Source: Acidimicrobiia bacterium
GTDB lineage: Bacteria > Actinomycetota > Acidimicrobiia > Spongiisociales > ZC4RG35
Direction of reading: 5' to 3'
NCBI GenBank assembly: GCA_003230435.1
Contig: QIDW01000011.1
Coordinates: forward strand, 1-10,520
DNA length: 10,520 nt
Both the position numbers and the translations under genes were made by a program. Positions 1-5,930 of this stretch are shown in pieces; position 1 is the first letter of the stretch; each line of letters begins with the position of its first letter. Under the pieces are notes generated by a model. It was given only the letters and a program-made list of their open reading frames with translations. It searched no databases and was not told where the DNA came from.

Positions 1-48
1 GAGCTCGACCTTCTTCTCGCGGAACTCGGCGACGTTTTAGCGAGATGA
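1..48 (+). CDS. C-terminal end of an upstream gene (partial)
   Basis: Frame 1 is open from the window edge and encodes ELDLLLAELGDVLAR before a TGA at 46-48. This leucine-rich helical tail is a common way for a cytoplasmic enzyme to end, and class V aminotransferases often finish like this. The TGA overlaps the ATG of the next gene in an ATGA arrangement, typical of translationally coupled actinobacterial operons. An aminotransferase next to a phosphoglycerate dehydrogenase would make sense for serine synthesis, but 15 residues cannot establish identity. Frame 2 stops at 38-40 and reads less like protein. Confidence 0.5.
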   Translation, partial: ELDLLLAELGDVLAR

Positions 49-1007
49 CCTTCACTGTCCTGGTCACCGATCGAGTTTCAGATGAGGGGTTGACTCCATT
101 ACACGACGACGACCGTTTCACGATCGAGACGATTCACGATTCCGCAAGCGACGAATTCGAGGCGACCCTGACGTCGGCAGCGGGCTTGATTGTCCGAAGC
201 GCCACGAAGGTGGACGCGGAGATGATGGCCATGGCGCCCGATCTCGAGGTGATCGGTCGGGCGGGAGTCGGTATCGACAACATCGATCTGGCCTCCGCTT
301 CCAAGAGAGGGATTGCGGTGTTCAACGCTCCGGGCGGCAATACCAACGCCGCTTCGGAGTTGACGATGGCGCTGATACTCGCACTCGCGAGGCGGCTCCC
401 GGAGGCGGATCGATCGATCAGGGAAGGGCGGTGGGATCGAGCGAGTTTCAAGGGCATCGAACTGAAGGGCCGCACCCTGGGTCTGGTCGGCGCAGGCCGG
501 ATCGGTGGGGAGGTAGCTCGCCGTTGCAAGGTGTTTGGGATGGAGGTTCTGGTCTACGACCCGTATCTACCTCAGGAGCGGGCCGAACAACTAGGCGTGC
601 GCCTGGTCAGCCTCGAACATGTCATTGAGAATGCAGACGTGATCTCTTGTCATGTTCCATTGACGGACGAGACCCGCGGATTGATCGACGCTCCCCTGCT
701 TGGCCGGATGAAGGACAGGGTCCTGGTGGTCAATGCTTCGAGAGGCGGCGTAATCGACGAAGAGGCCCTAGCACAGGCCCTCCACGAGGGGACGATCGCG
801 GGAGCCGCCCTCGACGTGTATGAGACGGAGCCGTTGTCACCAGAAAGCCCGCTGCGGAATGCTCCCAACCTCGTGCTAACCCCTCATCTGGGAGCTTCGA
901 CCGAGGAGGCGCAGGTCGGTGTGGCCACCGAAGTCGCCGGTTACATACGTGCTGCCCTCGGGGAAGGCGATGTATCGGCGGCGGTCAACGCCGCCGATCT
1001 CCAGTGA
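45..1007 (+). CDS. serA: D-3-phosphoglycerate dehydrogenase, short form without regulatory domain
   Basis: This is a cytoplasmic D-2-hydroxyacid dehydrogenase that probably oxidises 3-phosphoglycerate to 3-phosphohydroxypyruvate with NAD+, the first step of serine synthesis. Visible motifs are the GRAGVGIDNID substrate-domain loop (71-81), the GxGxxG dinucleotide site at G149, G151 and G154, the ribose-binding D172, and the catalytic triad R233 (NASRGG), E262 (TEP) and H281 (TPHLGAST). The TPHLGASTEEAQ signature is typical of phosphoglycerate dehydrogenases. At 320 residues it stops right after the catalytic core (AVNAADLQ), where long actinobacterial forms of about 530 residues continue into intervening and ACT domains, so serine feedback by that route is not expected. 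The ATG at 45 overlaps the preceding stop as ATGA, implying coupling. Another 2-hydroxyacid substrate is possible. Confidence 0.9.
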   Translation: MTFTVLVTDRVSDEGLTPLHDDDRFTIETIHDSASDEFEATLTSAAGLIVRSATKVDAEMMAMAPDLEVIGRAGVGIDNIDLASASKRGIAVFNAPGGNTNAASELTMALILALARRLPEADRSIREGRWDRASFKGIELKGRTLGLVGAGRIGGEVARRCKVFGMEVLVYDPYLPQERAEQLGVRLVSLEHVIENADVISCHVPLTDETRGLIDAPLLGRMKDRVLVVNASRGGVIDEEALAQALHEGTIAGAALDVYETEPLSPESPLRNAPNLVLTPHLGASTEEAQVGVATEVAGYIRAALGEGDVSAAVNAADLQ

Positions 1008-1027
1008 TCTCAGACGATCTGAGTCAC
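1004..1027. terminator. Shared hairpin over two convergent stop codons
   Basis: The arms CTCAGA (1009-1014) and TCTGAG (1018-1023) pair around a CGA loop. After one bulged T at 1008 the stem continues with GTGA (1004-1007) against TCAC (1024-1027), giving ten base pairs. The serA stop (1005-1007) and the stop of the minus-strand membrane gene (1010-1012) both lie inside the left arm, with only two bases between the genes. No T-run follows on either strand, so this would be a hairpin-only bidirectional terminator or a transcript-end stabiliser. Function is inferred. Confidence 0.5.
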
Positions 1028-2218
1028 CACTGCTGCGTTCTCTGCGGGGGCGCCCTCCTCGCTCTCATCCCCTGAATTGATCAATAAGACGGCGAGAAGG
1101 ATCAGAAGGACAGTGCCGATCCCGGCCACTGCCACAAGAAGGTCGCCACCCGAGATTTTCATTTCAGGTTGACTGCCTGCCAGGGTGGCAAACCCCAGAA
1201 TGCCGGTCGCAACGAGAACGGCGATGATGGCTGCTCCTCCCGAAGTCAACTCGTTGGCCTGGATCAGGAGGTAGGCGAAAGGCAGCACAAGAAGAAGAAG
1301 AATCACAGCGGCCGACATTGGAATGCTTATCGCTTGACCCAAACGCTTCTTCACTTCTGTCACTTCTTCCTCGTCGCCATCGGCAACGGCGACGGGTGTG
1401 CCGAACAGCTGGGGAACCAGGGAAGTGACCCCTCCAAGAATTGCTCCGCCGACGAGCATCACGGCCAGCGTCGGAAGAACGGGTAACTGGGTCAGACCTT
1501 CGCCTCCTTCGATCTCGGTGCCGAAGCCGCCCGTCAGTAGGACACCGGCGACGATGCCCAGGATGAGACCCACTGCGGCACCGATCCAGGCTGTCGAGTT
1601 CTTTGACCCGGATAACTGCATGGCGGGGTCCGTCGACGCGGCAGCGGCGCGTGACAAGCCGGCGACAATGACGCCGAAGAGGATGCTCACCAGAGCGGCA
1701 CCGACTAGAACGCTGGTCGAGCCGACCTGCACGATCGGTCCCGTTTCCGGAATCACTGCGGCGGTATCTGCCCAGAATGCGCTTGCTACGAGAAATCCGA
1801 CAAAACCAAGGGCTGCTCCGGTCCAGGCTCCGACTCTGACCGCCGTCTTGATCCGCCGTCCCATCGAGACGGGTTCGAGGGATTCCTCAGGTTCTGCCTC
1901 AACAAGTTTCTCCTCAGTGGTCGCCGGAACTTCGATGACGGGCGGATCCATGACGGCAACTGTGGCTGGCTGAGCAGCCGAGATGGGAGCCTCGATGACA
2001 GGCTCGCTCGCTGGTGCCTCAGCGGGTGGGGCGGCTGCGGCTATTGGGGCGCCACCAGCCCACGCGGTGAGCACGTCATCGACGGATGTGCTGTTCTCGG
2101 TGGCGCGAGCAGCCGCCGAGCGTTGCACCAGATCGGTGGGCATTCCGAGGGCAGCGGCGGCCGTTTCAAGCAGTTCGCTCACGAGGCGGCACTCTAGTGC
2201 CCCGACTAGAACGGTCAT
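1010..2218 (-). CDS. Hypothetical multi-pass membrane protein with N-terminal helical domain
   Basis: I do not recognise a family. With the ATG at 2218 the protein has 402 residues. Residues 13-56 look like a compact helical domain ending VDDVLTAWAGG. Residues 57-117 form a low-complexity Ala/Pro/Glu linker. About seven hydrophobic segments follow, near 130-150, 168-189, 210-230, 248-270, 300-320, 326-347 and 359-381, with an acidic stretch DGDEEE at 280-285 and a short acidic tail. No catalytic motif or transporter signature is visible, so it is probably an inner-membrane protein with a soluble N-terminal part. The start is uncertain: the ATG has no Shine-Dalgarno sequence, whereas the GTG at 2182 (residue 13) has a TAGAGT box 8 bases upstream with a weak -35 ATGACC. 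It is convergent with serA and divergent from lgt. Confidence 0.75.
   Translation of the reverse strand: MTVLVGALECRLVSELLETAAAALGMPTDLVQRSAAARATENSTSVDDVLTAWAGGAPIAAAAPPAEAPASEPVIEAPISAAQPATVAVMDPPVIEVPATTEEKLVEAEPEESLEPVSMGRRIKTAVRVGAWTGAALGFVGFLVASAFWADTAAVIPETGPIVQVGSTSVLVGAALVSILFGVIVAGLSRAAAASTDPAMQLSGSKNSTAWIGAAVGLILGIVAGVLLTGGFGTEIEGGEGLTQLPVLPTLAVMLVGGAILGGVTSLVPQLFGTPVAVADGDEEEVTEVKKRLGQAISIPMSAAVILLLLVLPFAYLLIQANELTSGGAAIIAVLVATGILGFATLAGSQPEMKISGGDLLVAVAGIGTVLLILLAVLLINSGDESEEGAPAENAAVVTQIV
2188..2201. promoter_or_regulatory. Palindrome A, candidate operator over the membrane-gene -10 box
   Basis: The 14-base inverted repeat has arms GGCACT (2188-2193) and AGTGCC (2196-2201) with a 2-base spacer. 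It overlaps the minus-strand TAGAGT box (2191-2196) proposed for the downstream membrane gene. Its GGCAC/GTGCC half-sites are the same as those of palindrome B 30 bases away. If the membrane gene starts at the GTG at 2182, the palindrome is fully intergenic. Operator function is inferred from position and symmetry. Confidence 0.4.
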
Positions 2219-2235
2219 TGTGCCGCGACGGCACA
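2219..2235. promoter_or_regulatory. Palindrome B between the divergent membrane gene and lgt
   Basis: The arms TGTGCCG (2219-2225) and CGGCACA (2229-2235) form a perfect 7-base inverted repeat around CGA. It abuts the annotated ATG of the minus-strand membrane gene and covers the expected -35 position of the proposed lgt promoter (-10 TAGCCT at 2251-2256). Its half-sites match palindrome A in everted order, and the centres are about 32 bases apart, close to three helical turns. It could be a dimer-binding operator or, in RNA, a hairpin. Confidence 0.4.
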
Positions 2236-2250
2236 GTCCCTGAGCACCAC

Positions 2251-2256
2251 TAGCCT
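2251..2256 (+). promoter_or_regulatory. Putative leaderless -10 box for lgt
   Basis: TAGCCT fits TANNNT and ends 9 bases before the ATG at 2266, so transcription would begin at or next to the start codon. No Shine-Dalgarno sequence is visible in front of lgt, which agrees with a leaderless mRNA. The same hexamer occurs 8 bases before the proposed GTG of the molybdenum oxidoreductase. Confidence 0.4.
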
Positions 2257-2265
2257 TCCGGCGAA

Positions 2266-3187
2266 ATGCTTGCCGTCATCACCTACCCACCGATCCCGCT
2301 TTGGGAGGTTGGGCCCCTCACCCTCTCCCTACACGGATTGTTCGCCGCACTCGGGTTCATCGCGGGCGCCTGGATAGCGTCGAGGGAACTGCGGAAGAGG
2401 GGATTCGACATTCTCAAGTACCAATCCGCTCTGACGTGGGGTCTGATCGGAGCGCTGATTGGTGCCCGTTATCTCACCGCTCCCGCGGCCATCATCGACG
2501 CCGCAAATGAAGGCACGTCGATCCTCGCCACGCTGCACCCCTTGAGGGGCAACTTCTCGATTCTGGGTGGGTTCGCCGGTGGCATCGTGGCTGGTGTGTG
2601 GCGGATGAGACAGGTTGGGCTCTCCATCCTTCCCACTCTCGACATGTCAGCGTTTGGTCTCGCCCTCGGAACCATTGTCGGTCGTCTTGGGGATGTCGCC
2701 ATCGTTGAACATCTGGGCCGTCAGACCAACGTGTGGTGGGGCTACGGGATCAAGCCTGGTTATGACCTCGCTCCCCAACACGGGAATCTCGAGACCCAGT
2801 GCACCGATGCGACGGTCGGGCTCGACGGGTTCTGCGGGGTCTATCACCCTGTTTTTCTGTACGACCTGATCGGTGCTGCCATCCTCCTCGGCGTCCTCTA
2901 CTTCCTCTATCGACGCTTCAGACTCCACTACGGCCAACTCTTCTTCATCTGGGTCGCCTGGTACGGCTTCCAGCGTTTCCTGCTTGATTTCCTTCGTTTT
3001 GGAATGGATGGGCGACGCCGAGATCGGGTCGTTCACCTGGAATCAGATCAGTGGATTGGCCGCCGGTGTAGCCGGTCTGATCCTCGTCTGGTACATAGGT
3101 CGTCGCCAGCCCGAGGTCAGCCCAGAGGAAGATGCATCGCGCGGCGCGGATCTAGATCAGGCGGCTGCCACCTCGGAAACTTCCTAA
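2266..3187 (+). CDS. lgt: Prolipoprotein diacylglyceryl transferase family protein, frameshifted
   Basis: Lgt moves diacylglycerol from phosphatidylglycerol onto the lipobox cysteine of prolipoproteins in the cytoplasmic membrane. Seen here: hydrophobic segments throughout, GALIGARY (62-69), RGNFSILGGFAGG (94-106), GRLGDVAIVEHLG (139-151), HPVFLYD (194-200) and WYGFQRFLLDFLR (232-244). The frame breaks at 3010-3012: removing one G from GGG joins FLRFGMDG to DAEIGSFTWNQISGL, the expected Lgt C-terminus, and ends at a TAA at 3185-3187, giving about 306 residues. Without correction the frame runs on to 3588 as non-Lgt sequence antisense to the next gene. This is either a sequencing error or a real inactivating insertion. 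The protein departs from classical Lgt: GN is GD in the GRxGN motif, and the E. coli His103 position is Leu. It may therefore belong to a divergent subfamily. Confidence 0.85.
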
Positions 3188-3966
3188 CCGGCGTTTCTCT
3201 CGTCTCGCCAGGCGACCCACTCGGTCACGGGCGTAAGGTCGTAGTCGGTCTGTCCATCAAACCCGAGAGTGATGAGGGTGGCGCCGGCCTCGACCAACTC
3301 GTCACCCATCTCCGGAGTGGATGCCTTGGCATCGGCCGAGCGCTCGATGTCGGACGGATCCCTGCCGATGTCAGCACAGTGCTTGTCGAGAACCTGATTC
3401 TTGTGTCTGATCACGTCGGCGTTACCGAAGCCATGCCAGATGTCCGCGTATTCGGCGGTGTAGCGCAGGGTTTTTCTCTCGCCGCCACCACCTATGAGAA
3501 CCGGGATGTCTCGGGTCGGAGCCGGATTGAGCAGTTCCCATCGGTTCTTGATCCGGGGAAGCGCGGCCTTCAGCTCGGCGAGGCGTGATCCGGGAGTCCC
3601 AAAGTCGTATCCGTACTCGTCGTAGTCCTTCTCGAACCAGCCTGACCCGATACCGAAGATCAATCGCCCATCTGAGGCGTGGTCGACGGTGCGAGCCATG
3701 TCGGCCAGCAGTTCGGGGTTTCGGTAGCTGTTGCAGGTGACGAGGGCTCCGAACTCCACTCGCTCGGTTACCTCCGCCCAAGAGCCGAGCATCGTCCAAC
3801 ACTCGAAATGCTTGCCGTCCGGATCTCCCATGAGGGGGAAGAAGTGATCCCAGTTGAACACGGCGTCAACACCGATCTCCTCGGCACGCACTACGGCGTT
3901 GCGGATGGTCGAGTAGTCGGCGTGCTGGGGCTGAAGGCCAACACCGATACGTATGGGATGGGTCAT
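3184..3966 (-). CDS. LLM-class F420-dependent oxidoreductase (Rv1855c-like)
   Basis: This is a luciferase-like monooxygenase-fold protein of 260 residues, expected to be soluble and to use reduced F420 (or FMN) on an unknown substrate. The N-terminal strand RIGVGLQPQ (6-14), VFNWDHFFP (36-44), the RLIFGIGSGWFEKDYDEYGY block (101-120), RDIPVLIGGGGERKTLR (152-168) and ADIWHGFG (174-181) match what I recall of the Rv1855c-type F420 family. I chose the ATG at 3966 because AGGAG lies 10 bases upstream. The open frame extends 33 further codons, but that sequence is Arg-rich and not LLM-like. A TAGGGT box at 4001-4006 after a hairpin could give the gene its own promoter. It lies 79 bases after the ligase gene, and its stop overlaps the corrected lgt stop by four bases. 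Confidence 0.88.
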   Translation of the reverse strand: MTHPIRIGVGLQPQHADYSTIRNAVVRAEEIGVDAVFNWDHFFPLMGDPDGKHFECWTMLGSWAEVTERVEFGALVTCNSYRNPELLADMARTVDHASDGRLIFGIGSGWFEKDYDEYGYDFGTPGSRLAELKAALPRIKNRWELLNPAPTRDIPVLIGGGGERKTLRYTAEYADIWHGFGNADVIRHKNQVLDKHCADIGRDPSDIERSADAKASTPEMGDELVEAGATLITLGFDGQTDYDLTPVTEWVAWRDERNAG

Positions 3967-4013
3967 TGTCTGGGTTCTCCTGGTGGTCTGGGATCTGGAA
4001 ACCCTAGACCTCG

Positions 4014-4035
4014 CCTCTTCGCAAGGCCGAAGAGG
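4014..4035 (-). terminator. Hairpin between the ligase and LLM genes
   Basis: The arms CCTCTTCG (4014-4021) and CGAAGAGG (4028-4035) pair perfectly over 8 bases with a 6-base loop. The hairpin starts about ten bases past the ligase stop on the minus strand. No T-run follows, so it would be a tail-less terminator, an attenuator or an mRNA processing and stability element. A minus-strand TAGGGT (4001-4006) just beyond it could restart transcription for the LLM gene, whose start has a Shine-Dalgarno sequence. Confidence 0.5.
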
Positions 4036-4045
4036 TTTGAGATTC

Positions 4046-5188
4046 CTACGGAACCTCGATCCCATACATCGAGTCGACGATCAGCTCGTCGACCACAGAC
4101 TGGAGGGCCTCATGCTCGGAGGCTCCGCCCTCGAGAGCGGCTTCGTAGGTGGCGATCTGTCTGTGGGCGCTGGTCCCTTCGGCAACGATCGTCCGGGCGT
4201 GCCGCACCTCGTCGCGAACGTCAAACTCGACCGCGTCCTGGGCCAACAACTCGATGAACTCCTCGACTAGCTCGGCCATGGGAACCAGAACGCCTTTTCC
4301 AAAGTCGACCAAGGAGCCTTCGGTTCCATAACGCTGTGCCCGCCACATGTTCTCTTCGATGATCCCAGGGGCATATACACGCCACTTTTGATTGTTGCGA
4401 CGCAGTCTGTAGAGGTATCCGAGGAGGCACTGGTATAGGGCCGCGATCGTCATGGCGTCATCAAGACGTGTGCACACGTCGCTGACCCTCATCTCCAGAG
4501 TCGGGTATCGGGTCGAGGGGCGGATATCCCACCAGAGTTTCGTTGCGTCCTCGATGAGGCCCGCGCCCACCAGAATCTCGACAAAACGCTGGTACTCGCC
4601 CCATGAGGCGAACTCCTGTGGAAGCCCGGTTCGCGGAAGGTTCTGGAATATCACCAGGCGGTAGGCGAGCAGGCCGGTGGGTACTCCGTCCCAGAATGGT
4701 GACGATGTGCTGAGGGCCAGGATGTGGGGGAGCATGTAGCGGACCTGGTTCATCAGGTCGATGCGTAGGTGGGGGTCCTCGATCCCAACATGAACATGCA
4801 TCCCACATACAACGAGCTGTCGCGCTACCTGCTGAAAATCGGCGGCGAGCCGCAAGTACCGGTCGTCCTCGGTGGTTTCCTGATGCGCCCAGTTGGCGAA
4901 AGGATGTGTCGAGGCAGCGATAATCGCCGCTCCGTATTCCGCCACTATTCCATTGAGGTCACGCCGAAGACCGGCGACTTGCTCTCTTGCTTCGGAGACC
5001 TTGCTGCAGACATCGGTTCTGATCTCGATCTGCGCCTTGAGGAATTCGTGGGTAGCTGCTGATCCGATCACCTCGTTTATCGCTTTCCACATCGCTGATG
5101 GCGGGCTCTTGATCAGGTCGCGGGTCTCTCGGTCCACGACGAGGTACTCCTCCTCGATGCCGATGGTGAATGCAGGTCTTTCCAGCAT
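4046..5188 (-). CDS. YbdK/GCS2-type carboxylate-amine ligase
   Basis: This is a cytoplasmic glutamate-cysteine ligase family 2 protein of 380 residues, a usual length for the YbdK group. Such enzymes join a carboxylate, classically the gamma-carboxyl of glutamate, to an amine using ATP, but the physiological substrates of YbdK-type members are mostly unknown. Visible motifs: GIEEEYLVVD (10-19), the metal/ATP site; QIEIRTDVC (53-61); CGMHVHVGIED (128-138); LWWDIRPS (218-225) with LEMRVSDVC (231-239); and ENMWRAQRYG (279-288). The gene starts ten bases after the tag stop, so they are probably cotranscribed. A TAACGT box, which includes the tag stop codon, ends 7 bases before the ATG and could add a leaderless transcript. 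Possible products are gamma-glutamylcysteine or another gamma-glutamyl amide. Confidence 0.9.
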   Translation of the reverse strand: MLERPAFTIGIEEEYLVVDRETRDLIKSPPSAMWKAINEVIGSAATHEFLKAQIEIRTDVCSKVSEAREQVAGLRRDLNGIVAEYGAAIIAASTHPFANWAHQETTEDDRYLRLAADFQQVARQLVVCGMHVHVGIEDPHLRIDLMNQVRYMLPHILALSTSSPFWDGVPTGLLAYRLVIFQNLPRTGLPQEFASWGEYQRFVEILVGAGLIEDATKLWWDIRPSTRYPTLEMRVSDVCTRLDDAMTIAALYQCLLGYLYRLRRNNQKWRVYAPGIIEENMWRAQRYGTEGSLVDFGKGVLVPMAELVEEFIELLAQDAVEFDVRDEVRHARTIVAEGTSAHRQIATYEAALEGGASEHEALQSVVDELIVDSMYGIEVP

Positions 5189-5198
5189 GAGCGGAACG

Positions 5199-5807
5199 TT
5201 AGGGGGCGGACCTCATCGCGCGTCGGCGTTCTTCGGCACATGCCTCTCGGACGTGGCAACCGTCGAGGTGATCGTTGACCAGGCCCATTGCCTGCATGAA
5301 GGCGTAAACCGATGTGGGCCCGACGAAAGACCAGCCCCGTTTCTTCAGATCCTTCGACATTGCTGTCGACGCCGATGTAGTCGCGGGCAGTTCCGACGGT
5401 GGGTCTTGTTCCGGCCTGGCCCATGACCAAAAGTGGGTTGCCAGCGAGCCCTTCTCCTCGATCAGTTCGAGAGCGCAGGCTGCGTTGTTGATCGTGGACC
5501 GAATCTTTCCCTCGTGTCTGACGATGCCGGCGTCGCCGAGGAGACGATGCACGTCTGCCTTTCCGAACTGGACCACCTTCTCCGGATCGAACCTGGCGAA
5601 GGCTTTTCGGAAGTTCTCCCTTTTGCGGAGGATGGTCAGCCAGGACAGACCGGCCTGAAAACCCTCCAGACAGATCTTCTCGAAGAGTCGATGGTCGTCT
5701 GCCGTCGGCCGCCCCCATTCATTGTCGTGGTAGTCGCGGTAGATCTCCGGCTCCGCTCCCCACCAACACCGAGCGACTCCGTCGCCTGCGGTGGTCAATT
5801 CCAGCAT
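5199..5807 (-). CDS. tag: DNA-3-methyladenine glycosylase I
   Basis: Tag removes 3-methyladenine from alkylated DNA as the first step of base excision repair. The 202-residue protein keeps the family's zinc ligands: C14 and H27 in CWWGAEPEIYRDYHDNEWGRP, and the later H-x3-C pair in NDHLDGC. E48 in CLEGFQAGLSWLTILRKRENF aligns with the base-recognising Glu38 of E. coli Tag, and SKDLKKRGWSFVGPT is the typical C-terminal block. The ATG at 5807 lacks a clear Shine-Dalgarno sequence. A near-fit -10 box (TAGAAA) lies 7 bases upstream, compatible with a leaderless mRNA. The gene heads a minus-strand run with the GCS2-type ligase and faces the molybdenum oxidoreductase across a 123-base gap. The alternative, a non-specific HhH glycosylase, is unlikely given the motifs. 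Confidence 0.95.
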   Translation of the reverse strand: MLELTTAGDGVARCWWGAEPEIYRDYHDNEWGRPTADDHRLFEKICLEGFQAGLSWLTILRKRENFRKAFARFDPEKVVQFGKADVHRLLGDAGIVRHEGKIRSTINNAACALELIEEKGSLATHFWSWARPEQDPPSELPATTSASTAMSKDLKKRGWSFVGPTSVYAFMQAMGLVNDHLDGCHVREACAEERRRAMRSAP

Positions 5808-5837
5808 GTGTATGTTTCTAGCGGGTCCAAGAGGCAG

Positions 5838-5884
5838 AAGCGTGTGTATGGGTTGGGTCGTGGGCCCGGTTTGCGCACACGCTT
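5838..5884. repeat. Long-spaced 9-base inverted repeat in the tag/oxidoreductase gap
   Basis: The arms AAGCGTGTG (5838-5846) and CACACGCTT (5876-5884) are perfect reverse complements separated by 29 bases. They sit in the 123-base region between divergent tag and the molybdopterin oxidoreductase. The arrangement fits two half-sites of a regulator, or a long-loop stem in a leader transcript. No recognisable SOS box (GAAC-N4-GTTC) is present in this gap. Confidence 0.4.
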
Positions 5885-5916
5885 TGTCGTTTATCCGTCA
5901 TTAGCAAGGCGTCTCA

Positions 5917-5922
5917 TAGCCT
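5917..5922 (+). promoter_or_regulatory. Putative leaderless -10 box for the molybdenum oxidoreductase
   Basis: TAGCCT lies 8 bases before the GTG at 5931 and is the same hexamer found before lgt. No Shine-Dalgarno sequence is visible for any in-frame start here, so this box is the main support for choosing GTG 5931. The -35 region is weak (CCGTCA at 5895-5900). Confidence 0.35.
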
Positions 5923-5930
5923 GTGCTCTC

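Noticed and set aside
1398..1973. 191-codon plus-strand open frame
   Set aside because: It is antisense to the membrane protein; its Ala/Pro/Thr-rich composition is the shadow of hydrophobic codons.
3188..3588. C-terminal extension of the plus-strand lgt frame to a 440-residue product
   Set aside because: It is Arg-rich, unlike any Lgt, and lies antisense to the well-supported LLM oxidoreductase. It arises from the frameshift at 3010-3012.
3967..4065. 33-residue N-terminal extension of the LLM oxidoreductase
   Set aside because: It is Arg/Thr-rich, overlaps the ligase stop and has no ribosome site, whereas the ATG at 3966 has AGGAG at proper spacing.
5313..5658. 114-codon plus-strand open frame
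   Set aside because: It is antisense to tag; no independent protein signal.
5433..5930. N-terminal extension of the molybdenum oxidoreductase frame
   Set aside because: It is antisense to most of tag and lacks membrane or family sequence; the recognisable protein begins at about 5931.
5808..5930. SOS or adaptive-response box upstream of tag
   Set aside because: No GAAC-N4-GTTC motif or convincing Ada-type box is present.
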